Part shown: piece after piece, positions 15,466 through 23,136 of the stretch
Position numbering within the stretch: the first letter of the stretch is position 1
How the letters are laid out: each line of letters opens with the position of its first letter
Assembly: GCF_003674095.1 (NCBI RefSeq)
Contig: NZ_RDBF01000006.1
Span: 62,001 to 126,000, forward strand
Direction of reading: 5' to 3'
DNA: 64,000 bases
Origin: Aeromicrobium phragmitis
Lineage (GTDB): Bacteria > Actinomycetota > Actinomycetes > Propionibacteriales > Nocardioidaceae
Program-made: the position numbers and the translations under genes
Notes under the pieces: model-generated
Told to the model about the DNA's origin: nothing
Databases searched by the model: none
Seen by the model: the letters and a program-made list of their open reading frames with translations, nothing else

Positions 15466-16430
15466 GCACGTTGCAGGCCATCGAGACGGTCGACTCGGGT
15501 ATTCCCCGAATTCCCGTCGGGGACTGGGTCAAGACCGGCTTCGACTGGGTCAAGGAGCATCTGGAGGGGTTCTTCGACGCAGTCTCCTCGGCGATCCGTG
15601 CGGTCACCGACGGCTTGACCGATCTGCTGCAGTGGCCGCCAGCCCTGGTGCTGGTCGTCGTCCTTGCACTGCTCGCGTGGCTGGTGCGCGACTGGAAGCT
15701 GGCCCTCGGCTCCCTGCTCGGGCTGCTCTTCGTCGTGAGCGTGGACCAGTGGGACAACGCGATGGCGACGCTCTCGCTGGTGCTCGTCGCGACCATCGTG
15801 GCGTTGCTGATCGCGGTTCCCCTCGGGATCCTCGCGGCACGGTCGGACAAGGTGAGTCGCGTCGTGCGTCCACTGATGGATCTCATGCAGACCATGCCGG
15901 CCTTCGTCTGGCTGGTTCCGACGGTGACACTGTTCAGCCTCGGAATGCCCGCGGCGCTCGTCGCGACGGTGATCTTCGCGCTGCCGCCGGGCGTGCGGCT
16001 GACCGAGTTGGGTATTCGGCAAGTCGACGCGGAAGTCGTCGAGGCCGGTCAGGCCTTCGGCGGCAATCCGCGGCAGATCCTGGGCGGCATCCAGCTGCCA
16101 CTCGCGATGCCGACGATCATGGCCGGCGTCAATCAGGTGATCATGCTCGCGTTGTCCATGGCCGTCATCGCCGGCTTCGTGGGGGCCGGCGGCCTCGGCA
16201 ACGCGGTCGTGACGTCGATCTCGCGTCTCGACGTGGGACTCGGCTTCGAGGCGGGCCTGTCGGTCGTCGCTCTGGCGATCTTCCTGGACCGCATCACCGC
16301 GGCCGTGGGCTCGGGCAGCCTCGGCCGGTTGCGCCGGCGGGTGACACGCCGTGACGCGACTCCGCAGTCGTCGCCGGAGGCCGGCGACCAGCAGGCCGGC
16401 GCCGCGGTCACCTCAGGCACCCGCGCCTGA
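15462..16430 (+). CDS. proW: Glycine betaine/proline ABC transporter permease
   Basis: A 322-residue permease of the ProW/OpuAB family. A 55-residue amphipathic N-terminal region (VGDWVKTGFDWVKEHLEGFF) is shared with ProW/OpuAB. Six to seven TM helices follow, and the EAA coupling loop is EAGQAFGGNPRQILGGIQLPLAMPTI. The C-terminal tail of about 40 residues is polar. It is coupled to proV by an ATGA overlap. The separate binding-protein gene follows after 60 nt, so this is the three-component form. Confidence 0.93.
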   Translation: MSTLQAIETVDSGIPRIPVGDWVKTGFDWVKEHLEGFFDAVSSAIRAVTDGLTDLLQWPPALVLVVVLALLAWLVRDWKLALGSLLGLLFVVSVDQWDNAMATLSLVLVATIVALLIAVPLGILAARSDKVSRVVRPLMDLMQTMPAFVWLVPTVTLFSLGMPAALVATVIFALPPGVRLTELGIRQVDAEVVEAGQAFGGNPRQILGGIQLPLAMPTIMAGVNQVIMLALSMAVIAGFVGAGGLGNAVVTSISRLDVGLGFEAGLSVVALAIFLDRITAAVGSGSLGRLRRRVTRRDATPQSSPEAGDQQAGAAVTSGTRA

Positions 16431-16490
16431 TCGCAAGAACTCCCGAATGAGAACGAAGACCAGACATCAACCGATGAGGAGAGCAACTGT

Positions 16491-17399
16491 ATGAAGCGTC
16501 ATGGATTCCTGAAGGGTGTCGGCGTCGCCGTCACCGCACTCGCCCTGGGTGCCACCGCCGCCTGCGGCTCAGGCGAGGACAACGACTCGGGCAACGGCGA
16601 GGGCGGCGGTGAGACCATCACCCTGGGCATCATCCCCTCGTGGACTGACGGCCTGAGCGTCGGCTACCTGTGGAAGAACGTCCTGGAGTCGGAAGGCTAC
16701 GAGGTCGAGATCGAGGAGATCCCGGACGCGGCCCCGCTCTACACCGGCGTCGCCAACGGCGACATCGACGTCTACCCCTCCGCCTGGCCCGAGGTCACCC
16801 ACGCCGCCTACATGGAGGAGTACGGGGACGACCTCGAGGACCTCGGCGCGTACTACGAGGGCGCCGTGCTGACCATGGCCGTTCCCGAGTACACCGACAT
16901 CGACTCGATCGCCGACCTCAAGGGCAACGCCGACCGGTTCGGCGGCCAGATCATCGGCATCGAGCCGGGCGCCGGTCTCACCGATGCGACCAAGAACAGC
17001 GTCATGCCGGCGTACGAGCTCGAGGACGAGTACACGCTGGTCGAGTCGTCCACGACGTCGATGCTGACCGCGCTCCAGGATGCCGTCGAGGCCGAGGAGG
17101 ACATCGTCGTCACGCTGTGGCGTCCGTTCTGGGCCAACTCGGAGTTCCCGATCAAGGACCTGGAGGATCCCGAGGGCGCGTTCGGTGAGCCCGAGACGCT
17201 GAACGCCATCGCCAATATGGACTTCTCCGAGGAGTTCCCGGAGGTTGCCGACATGTTCGCCAACTTCAAGCTCAGCGACGAGGAGTACGGCCAGCTCGAG
17301 GACATGGTCGTCAACGAGTACGGCGAGGGTCAGGAAGAGGAGGCCATCGAGGCCTGGCTCGAGGAGAACCCGGACTTCATCGACAGCCTCAAGGGCTGA
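16491..17399 (+). CDS. proX: Glycine betaine ABC transporter substrate-binding lipoprotein
   Basis: A 302-residue OpuAC/ProX-type lipoprotein. A signal peptide (MKRHGFLKGVGVAVTALAL) ends in ATAAC with lipidated Cys 25. A short acidic Gly/Asn/Glu linker and the OpuAC domain follow. Aromatic residues typical of betaine cages are visible (IIPSWTDGLSVGYLWKN, YPSAWPEVTH, VVTLWRPFWANSEF). The protein is strongly acidic, including the C-terminus. A good ribosome site (GAGGAGAG) precedes the ATG. It is followed by a terminator hairpin at 17414-17458, the end of the operon. Confidence 0.93.
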   Translation: MKRHGFLKGVGVAVTALALGATAACGSGEDNDSGNGEGGGETITLGIIPSWTDGLSVGYLWKNVLESEGYEVEIEEIPDAAPLYTGVANGDIDVYPSAWPEVTHAAYMEEYGDDLEDLGAYYEGAVLTMAVPEYTDIDSIADLKGNADRFGGQIIGIEPGAGLTDATKNSVMPAYELEDEYTLVESSTTSMLTALQDAVEAEEDIVVTLWRPFWANSEFPIKDLEDPEGAFGEPETLNAIANMDFSEEFPEVADMFANFKLSDEEYGQLEDMVVNEYGEGQEEEAIEAWLEENPDFIDSLKG

Positions 17400-17413
17400 T
17401 CGCGCGGTCATCG

Positions 17414-17458
17414 CGACGCCCGGTCATCACCTGCTGCGGCAGGGGTGGCCGGGCGTCG
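17414..17458 (+). terminator. Terminator hairpin of the proVWX operon
   Basis: Arms CGACGCCCGG (17414-17423) and CCGGGCGTCG (17449-17458) form a perfect 10-bp stem. The 25-nt interior can fold further (CACCTGC with GCAGGGGTG, with a bulge). It lies 15 nt after the proX stop. Confidence 0.65.
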
Positions 17459-17482
17459 GCATGTCCGCGGCCATCGACGTCC

Positions 17483-17488
17483 TATTCT
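17483..17488 (+). promoter_or_regulatory. -10 element, leaderless ilvA promoter
   Basis: TATTCT, 6 nt before the GTG at 17495. Confidence 0.55.
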
Positions 17489-17494
17489 GGGCCG

Positions 17495-18685
17495 GTGGAT
17501 CTCGACGACGTACGCGCTGCCCGTGCCCTGCTCGACGGCGTCACCGAACTGACCCCGGTGGCTCACTCGCGCTGGCTGGCCGAGCACGTCGGCACGCCGG
17601 TCTATCTGAAGTGCGAGAACCTGCAGCGAGCCGGCTCGTTCAAGGTGCGCGGTGCCTATGTCCGCATCGCGCGGCTCGCGGAGGAGGAGCGCGCCCGCGG
17701 CGTCGTGGCGGCGAGCGCCGGCAACCACGCCCAGGGCGTCGCCCTCGCCGCGCGCCAGCTCGGAACCACCGCCACGATCTTCATGCCCGAGGGAGCGGCG
17801 CTGCCCAAGGTGCAGGCGACGCTCGGCTACGGCGCGGACGTCCGCTTCCACGGCACCGGCGTCACCGAGGCGTTGGAGGCCGCGCAGGAGTTCAGCGAAC
17901 GCACCGGAGCAGTGCTCATCCACCCGTTCGACCACGAGGACATCCTCGTCGGACAAGGCACGGTCGGTCTGGAGATCATCGAGCAGGCTCCTGACGTCCG
18001 CACGATCCTCGTCCCGCTCGGCGGGGGCGGGCTCGCTGCCGGCATCGCGCTGCTCAAGCAGGAGCACCCGCACGTGCGTGTCATCGGCGTCCAGGCCGAG
18101 GCCGCTGCGGCGTACCCGACGTCGCTGGCCGAGGGCGCGCCGCGGCTGGCGACCATGGAGCCGACGATGGCTGACGGCATCGCGGTCGCTCGGCCCGGCG
18201 ACGTTCCGTTCCGCGTGATCCGCGATTACCTCGACGACGTCGTCACGGTCGGCGAGGACACCTTGAGCACCGCGCTCATCGGGCTGCTGGAGCGCGCGAA
18301 ACTGCTGGTCGAGCCCGCGGGCGCGGCCGGCGTCGCGGCGCTGCTGGAACGTCCTGAGGCCTTCGAGGGCCCTGTCGTCTCCGTGCTGTCCGGCGGCAAC
18401 ATCGACGCCCTTCTGCTGCTGGAGGTCATCCGCCACGGCCTGGCCTCCGCGGGGCGTTTCATGATGTTCCGTGTGCGGATCTCAGACCGTCCTGGCGAAC
18501 TCATGCGCCTCTTGACCGAGCTGGCGCGCACCGACGTCAACGTCCTCAACGTCAATCACGACCGCGCCTCCGAGGCGCTGGGCGTGCGGCAGGTGGAGGT
18601 GGCGCTGCAGGTCGCGACCCGTGGGCCGGAGCATCGCGAGGAACTGCGCGACCATCTCACCCATCTCGGCTACGACCTGCTCTGA
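17495..18685 (+). CDS. ilvA: Threonine ammonia-lyase
   Basis: A 396-residue PLP enzyme (fold type II) converting threonine to 2-oxobutyrate and ammonia. The PLP lysine lies in RAGSFKVRGA, with SAGNHAQGVALAA and the phosphate-binding GGGGLAAG. A single C-terminal ACT-like domain starts near residue 325 (MFRVRISDRPGELMRLL). This size and domain layout matches the short, catabolic-type or Corynebacterium-type enzyme rather than the long IlvA with two ACT domains. Either isoleucine synthesis or threonine catabolism is possible. GTG start, apparently leaderless. Confidence 0.92.
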   Translation: MDLDDVRAARALLDGVTELTPVAHSRWLAEHVGTPVYLKCENLQRAGSFKVRGAYVRIARLAEEERARGVVAASAGNHAQGVALAARQLGTTATIFMPEGAALPKVQATLGYGADVRFHGTGVTEALEAAQEFSERTGAVLIHPFDHEDILVGQGTVGLEIIEQAPDVRTILVPLGGGGLAAGIALLKQEHPHVRVIGVQAEAAAAYPTSLAEGAPRLATMEPTMADGIAVARPGDVPFRVIRDYLDDVVTVGEDTLSTALIGLLERAKLLVEPAGAAGVAALLERPEAFEGPVVSVLSGGNIDALLLLEVIRHGLASAGRFMMFRVRISDRPGELMRLLTELARTDVNVLNVNHDRASEALGVRQVEVALQVATRGPEHREELRDHLTHLGYDLL

Positions 18686-18727
18686 CCGCCGGGTTCGGGC
18701 TCGGAACGGCCGGTGGCGCAAAGCGAG

Positions 18728-18754
18728 ACGCCCCCGGCATCGTGCCGGGGGCGT
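18728..18754. terminator. Bidirectional terminator between ilvA and greA
   Basis: A perfect 12-bp stem ACGCCCCCGGCA/TGCCGGGGGCGT with loop TCG, followed by TTTCG. It lies between the convergent ilvA and greA genes. Confidence 0.85.
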
Positions 18755-18770
18755 TTCGTGATCTGGCAGA

Positions 18771-19271
18771 TCAGAACGGGGTCGCGTCGAGGATCTCGAC
18801 GGTGATGCTCTTGCCGTTGGGGGCCTCATAGGTCGCCTCGTCGCCGACCTTCTTGCCCGAGATCGCTGCGCCGAGCGGCGAAGTGGGCGAGTAGACGTCG
18901 AGGTCGACGCTGGAGTCCATGCTCAGCAGCTCGCGCGAGCCGAGGAGGAACGTCTCGGTGTCGCTGTCGCCGGCGAAGCGGATGGTGACCTTCATGCCCG
19001 GCTCCACGAGTCCGTCGTCGGCAGGAGCTTCGCCGACCTCAGCGCGACGCAGCATGTCCTCGAGCTGGCGGATGCGGGCCTCGGTCTTGCCCTGCTCCTC
19101 ACGAGCCGCGTGGTAGCCGCCGTTTTCGCGGAGGTCGCCCTCCTCGCGGGCTGCGGCGATCTTGGCCGTGATGTCGGCACGCACCTCGCCCTTGAGGTGC
19201 TCGAGCTCAGCCGCCAAGCGGTCGTAAGCCTCCTGAGTGACCCAGATGGTGTCAGATCCGGTAGACGTCAT
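18771..19271 (-). CDS. greA: Transcription elongation factor GreA
   Basis: A 166-residue GreA. An N-terminal coiled coil carries the tip acidic residues in EEGDLRENGGYHAAREEQG. A C-terminal FKBP-like domain has LLGSRELL and SPTSPLGAAISGKKVGDEATYEAPNGK. It stimulates transcript cleavage in backtracked RNA polymerase. The ATG at 19271 follows GGAGGAGG; the longer upstream frame runs through the hairpin leader and is rejected. The 5' UTR contains a strong hairpin (19292-19315), and AGCCTA/TAGGCT (19325-19330) is the likely -10. Confidence 0.95.
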   Translation of the reverse strand: MTSTGSDTIWVTQEAYDRLAAELEHLKGEVRADITAKIAAAREEGDLRENGGYHAAREEQGKTEARIRQLEDMLRRAEVGEAPADDGLVEPGMKVTIRFAGDSDTETFLLGSRELLSMDSSVDLDVYSPTSPLGAAISGKKVGDEATYEAPNGKSITVEILDATPF

Positions 19272-19291
19272 GATGCCTCCTCCACGTACGG

Positions 19292-19315
19292 AACCCCGGG
19301 TCACCACCCGGGGTT
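19292..19315 (-). promoter_or_regulatory. Hairpin in the greA 5' leader
   Basis: Perfect 10-bp stem AACCCCGGGT/ACCCGGGGTT with loop CACC. It sits between the putative -10 (TAGGCT, minus strand, 19325-19330) and the greA ribosome site. It could protect the mRNA or act as an attenuator; there is no T run after it. Confidence 0.6.
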
Positions 19316-19337
19316 GAAACTCCAAGCCTACCAGGGA

Positions 19338-19715
19338 TCAGGCCGGCTCACAGGCCCGAAGCGTGGCCGTGGTGGCACGCTGCTCGGTCACGATCTCGGC
19401 GCGCACGCGCGTGTGGCGCGGGCTCGCCGGCACCTCGATCACGGTTTCGCCGACGATGGCCTTGTTCTCCGCCTGCGCGTAGACCTCGCATTCGAGCGGA
19501 AGGTTGTCCTCGTTGCGGTACACGTTCACGGTGATCGAGGTGAGTTCTTCGGACTGGACCTCGTACCCGAACACTTCGGCCTGGTACGGCGGAACGTCGT
19601 CCCAGGCGATCCACGCGGCCCACGCGACTCCGACGGAGACGCCGAGCACGGCCACGAGCGGCCACACCCAGCGCGGGGTCGTGCGGCGCCCGTAGCGCTG
19701 GGACAGATCGGTCAT
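19338..19715 (-). CDS. DUF4307 domain-containing membrane protein
   Basis: A 125-residue protein. A short cytoplasmic N-terminus (SQRYGRRTTPRW) precedes one TM helix (about 18-38) and an extracytoplasmic beta-rich DUF4307 domain with two Cys (CEVYAQ and a C-terminal RACEPA) that could form a disulfide. The function is unknown. A DUF4307-type gene stands beside mca in many actinobacteria, including M. tuberculosis (Rv1081c by recall). It is divergent from mca here. GACACT 6 nt before the ATG is a weak leaderless -10. Confidence 0.85.
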   Translation of the reverse strand: MTDLSQRYGRRTTPRWVWPLVAVLGVSVGVAWAAWIAWDDVPPYQAEVFGYEVQSEELTSITVNVYRNEDNLPLECEVYAQAENKAIVGETVIEVPASPRHTRVRAEIVTEQRATTATLRACEPA

Positions 19716-19780
19716 GACTTCAGTGTCTCAAACCGGTCGTGACGTCGGGTCTGCACCATCGCCGTGAAAAGATGGAGCCC

Positions 19781-20650
19781 GTGGACGAACGACTTCGATT
19801 GATGCACGTGCATGCCCACCCGGACGACGAGTCCAGCAAGGGAGCGGCCACGACGGCCAAGTACGTGGCCGAGGGAGTGGACGTGCACGTCGCTACGTGT
19901 ACCGGCGGCGAGCGTGGATCGATCCTCAACCCCGGCTTCGAACATCCCGGCATCCTCGAGAATCCCGACCTGATCAGCGAGATCCGGCGCGAGGAGATGG
20001 AGCGGGCGCGCGACATCCTGGGCATCACGCAGGACTGGCTGGGATTCGTCGACTCCGGCTGGCCCGAGGGCGACCCCAAGCCCCCGCTGCCGGAGGGCTG
20101 CTTCGCGCTCGTGCCGTTGGAGGAGGCGGCGGCTCCGCTCGTCCGGCTCATCCGATCGTTCCGCCCGCACGTCATGACGACCTATGACGAGAACGGAGGC
20201 TACCCGCACCCGGATCACATCAAATGCCACGAGATCAGCGTCTACGCCTTCGAGGCGGCGGCCGATCCCGAGCGTTACCCCGACCTCGGCGAGCCGTGGC
20301 AGGTCAGCAAGCTCTACTACCACTTCGGCTGGTCGCGACGTCGGATGGACGCGATCGAGGAGGCCATGCGCCGCCACGGCCTGGAGTCGCCCTACACCGG
20401 GTGGAGGAACCGCCCGTTCGATCCCGAGCGGGAGAAGCGCGTCACCACGCACGTGCCATGCGCCGACTTCTTCCACGTGCGCGACGAGGCGCTTATCGCC
20501 CACGCGACGCAGATCGATCCGAACGGCTTCTGGTTCGCCGTCCCGCGCGAGATCGAGAAGGAAGCATGGCCGACGGAGGATTACGAGCTCGTCAAGAGCG
20601 TCGTCGAGACGACCCTGCCCGAGGACGATCTGTTCGCCGGCTTGCGTTGA
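19781..20650 (+). CDS. mca: Mycothiol S-conjugate amidase Mca
   Basis: A 289-residue zinc amidase. It cleaves mycothiol-xenobiotic conjugates to a mercapturic acid and glucosaminyl-inositol in actinomycete detoxification. The zinc-site motif VHAHPDDESSKG is at the N-terminus and the second set is YDENGGYPHPDHIKCHE. LGFVDSGWPEGDPKPPLPEGCFA is typical of Mca rather than MshB. GTG 19781 gives an N-terminus matching the M. tuberculosis protein; ATG 19772 is the alternative. Its presence implies the organism makes mycothiol. Confidence 0.93.
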   Translation: MDERLRLMHVHAHPDDESSKGAATTAKYVAEGVDVHVATCTGGERGSILNPGFEHPGILENPDLISEIRREEMERARDILGITQDWLGFVDSGWPEGDPKPPLPEGCFALVPLEEAAAPLVRLIRSFRPHVMTTYDENGGYPHPDHIKCHEISVYAFEAAADPERYPDLGEPWQVSKLYYHFGWSRRRMDAIEEAMRRHGLESPYTGWRNRPFDPEREKRVTTHVPCADFFHVRDEALIAHATQIDPNGFWFAVPREIEKEAWPTEDYELVKSVVETTLPEDDLFAGLR

Positions 20651-20688
20651 CGCCCGGGGTCACGCGGGCCCTGGGACGGATCACGGCC

Positions 20689-20694
20689 TAGGCT
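20689..20694 (+). promoter_or_regulatory. -10 element, leaderless promoter of the small membrane protein gene
   Basis: TAGGCT, 6 nt before the GTG at 20701. Confidence 0.5.
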
Positions 20695-20700
20695 GAAGGC

Positions 20701-20945
<245 letters not shown>

Positions 20946-20949
<4 letters not shown>

Positions 20950-21383
20950 GCCTCTGGCGCGATTACCTCGCGGCCCATCCCGACTACGCGAGCGAATCGC
21001 CCGTGGTCGACCAGTTCGGTGACTCGCCCGAACTCGCCGATGCGTTGCTCGAACTCGTCCTCACCGGCCCGAAGCGCGCGACCGCCGGGCTGGCGACCGA
21101 CGGGGTCCCTGCGGTCGGGACGCATTGGGTGATGACCGATGGCGCGGGGCGCGAACGCGCCGTCCTTCGCACCACCGAGGTCCGCGTCGGCCGGCTGGAC
21201 AGCGTCGACGACCAGTTCGCGTGGGACGAGGGCGAAGGTGACCGCAGCCGCGACGATTGGCTCGCATCCCATCGTCGATATTTCCGTCGGGTCATCGATC
21301 CGGCGATGAGCGACGACGACCTCGACGCGGTCTCCGTCGTGTTCGAGCGCTTCGAGCTGGTCTGGCCGCCGACCGACCGGTAG
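20946..21383 (+). CDS. ASCH domain-containing protein
   Basis: A 145-residue protein with an ASCH (PUA-like) fold. The visible family features are VLTGPKRATAGL, VGTHWVMTDGAGRERAVLRTTEVRV, EGEGDRSRDDWLASHRRYF and the C-terminal VVFERFELVW. ASCH proteins bind RNA or modified nucleosides; one E. coli member is an N4-acetylcytidine amidohydrolase. The GTG start overlaps the preceding stop (GTGA), so the two are translationally coupled. Confidence 0.82.
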
Positions 21384-21587
21384 CGACCCCTTCCGGCTCG
21401 ACCGCGAGCAGCGCGCGCCGGCCCCGTCCCATCGCGAAAAAGCACGAGCAGCTCTAGCGCGGTGTGATGTGTGCTGTGTAATATGCTACCTCGGTGTGAC
21501 GGCAACCACAGCGTGTTCTCGCTGGCGACGAGTCGTGCATCCGAGGCGGGCACCCCCCCGTCTTCCGATCTCATCGTGAGGGAAGGC
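21384..21587 (+). promoter_or_regulatory. Promoter region of the AGCS symporter gene
   Basis: This 204-nt gap holds an unusually A/T-rich TAATAT at 21479-21484, the best -10 candidate. The octamer CGGTGTGA occurs on both sides of it at 21460-21467 and 21492-21499 (32-nt offset), a possible regulator site. The long leader ends with GGGAAGG before the ATG. Confidence 0.4.
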
Positions 21588-23054
21588 ATGGACACGATCA
21601 CCTTCATCAACGATTCCATCTGGAATCCCATGGCGTACTTCGCGCTGGCGACGGGCTTGGTCTTCACGCTCATCACCGGCTTCGTGCAGTTTCGCCGCAT
21701 TCCCGACACCGTGCGGCTCATCACGAACAAGCGTGAATCCGCTGACGGCATCTCCTCGTTGCAGGCGCTCCTGCTGACGTTGGCAAGCCGGGTCGGCGTC
21801 GGCAACATCGCCGGCGTTGCGACGGCGATCGCCGCAGGCGGGCCGGGAGCACTCGTCTGGATGGTCATCTGCGCACTGCTCGGGGCGGCCAGTTCGTTCG
21901 CGGAGTCGACGCTCGCGCAGGTCTTCAAGCGCAAGGTCAACGACGAGCACCGCGGCGGTATGCCGTTCTACATCGAGCACGGACTCAAACTGAAGTGGCT
22001 GGCCGTCGTGGTCTCCACCCTCGCGATGCTCGGGTACGGCTTCGTGTTCCCGGGCGTCCAGTCCAACAACATCGCCGCGAGCATGGAGGGCGCCTTCAGC
22101 ATCCCCACGTGGCTCACGGCCGTGCTGATCACCGGGCTCATGGCGTTCGTCATCGTCGGCGGCACCAAGCGCATCGTGGCGGTCGCGCAGATCATGGTGC
22201 CGGTCATGGCGCTCGGCTATGTACTCGCGGCCCTGGTGATCACGCTGGTGAACGTCGACCAACTCGTTCCCACCCTGCAGTTGATCTTCGGCTCGGCCTT
22301 CGGCACCGATCAGGTGTTCGGTGGCATCGTCGGTGCCGCCGTGGCGTGGGGCGTGCGTCGCGCCGTGTTCTCCAACGTCGCGGGTGTCGGCGAGGGCACG
22401 TACGGGTCGGCCGCGGCCTCGGTCTCGCACCCGGTCAAGCAGGGGCTCGTGCAGTCGTTCTCGATCTTCATCGACACCGTGGTCGTCTGCTTCGCGACCG
22501 GCCTCATGATCGTCATGACCGGCTCGTACAACGTGTTCGCCGCCGACGGTGAGCCCCTCGTCGAGCACGTCCCCGGCCTCCAGGCGGGGCCGGCGTACAC
22601 GCAGGAGGCGATCAGTACGGTCATGCCCGGCTTCGGTCCGGCCTTCGTCGCGATCGCGCTGTTCTTCTTCGCCTTCACGACGCTGGTGGCGTTCTTCTAC
22701 ATCGCCAAGACGAACCTCGTGTACCTCACCGGGACGGAATCGAGCCGGGTCGGCGATCCGGCGCTGAAGGCCGGCATGCTCGTCATCACGTTCATCGGCG
22801 CGATCATCAGCGCGGACGCGATGTGGGGCATCGGCGATATCGGCTACGGCACGCTCGGCTGGGTGAACATGCTCTGCGTCCTGGCGTTGTCCGGCACGGT
22901 CATCAAGGTGACCCGCGATTACGATCGGCAGCGTCGGGCCGGCCTGGATCCGGTCTTCCGGCCGTCCGAGCTCGGCATCACGGGTGCCGACTTCTGGGAG
23001 AGCGATCCGGCCGCGGCCCAGCCGCCGCGCGACGCCGAGCACGAGGCACATTGA
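21588..23054 (+). CDS. AGCS family sodium:alanine/glycine symporter
   Basis: A 488-residue transporter with about 11 TM helices. AGCS signatures are visible: ASRVGVGNIAGVATAIAAGGPGALVWM near residue 65, AWGVRRAVFSNVAGVGEGTYGSAAASVSHPVKQG in the middle, and FFAFTTLVAFFYIAKTNLVYL. It imports alanine, glycine or related amino acids with Na+. The ATG at 21588 follows GGGAAGG and starts directly before the first TM segment; the longer frame adds a non-conserved leader. A hairpin follows the stop. Confidence 0.92.
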   Translation: MDTITFINDSIWNPMAYFALATGLVFTLITGFVQFRRIPDTVRLITNKRESADGISSLQALLLTLASRVGVGNIAGVATAIAAGGPGALVWMVICALLGAASSFAESTLAQVFKRKVNDEHRGGMPFYIEHGLKLKWLAVVVSTLAMLGYGFVFPGVQSNNIAASMEGAFSIPTWLTAVLITGLMAFVIVGGTKRIVAVAQIMVPVMALGYVLAALVITLVNVDQLVPTLQLIFGSAFGTDQVFGGIVGAAVAWGVRRAVFSNVAGVGEGTYGSAAASVSHPVKQGLVQSFSIFIDTVVVCFATGLMIVMTGSYNVFAADGEPLVEHVPGLQAGPAYTQEAISTVMPGFGPAFVAIALFFFAFTTLVAFFYIAKTNLVYLTGTESSRVGDPALKAGMLVITFIGAIISADAMWGIGDIGYGTLGWVNMLCVLALSGTVIKVTRDYDRQRRAGLDPVFRPSELGITGADFWESDPAAAQPPRDAEHEAH

Positions 23055-23058
23055 GCGA

Positions 23059-23089
23059 GCGGTGGCGCTTCTTGAGGGAGCGCCACCGC
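23059..23089 (+). terminator. Terminator hairpin after the AGCS symporter
   Basis: Perfect 11-bp stem GCGGTGGCGCT/AGCGCCACCGC with a 9-nt loop, starting 4 nt after the stop codon. Confidence 0.7.
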
Positions 23090-23136
23090 CGCACCGGCTA
23101 CATGCGTCCTCGGGCCGGGTGTGCCAGCGTGGAGGT

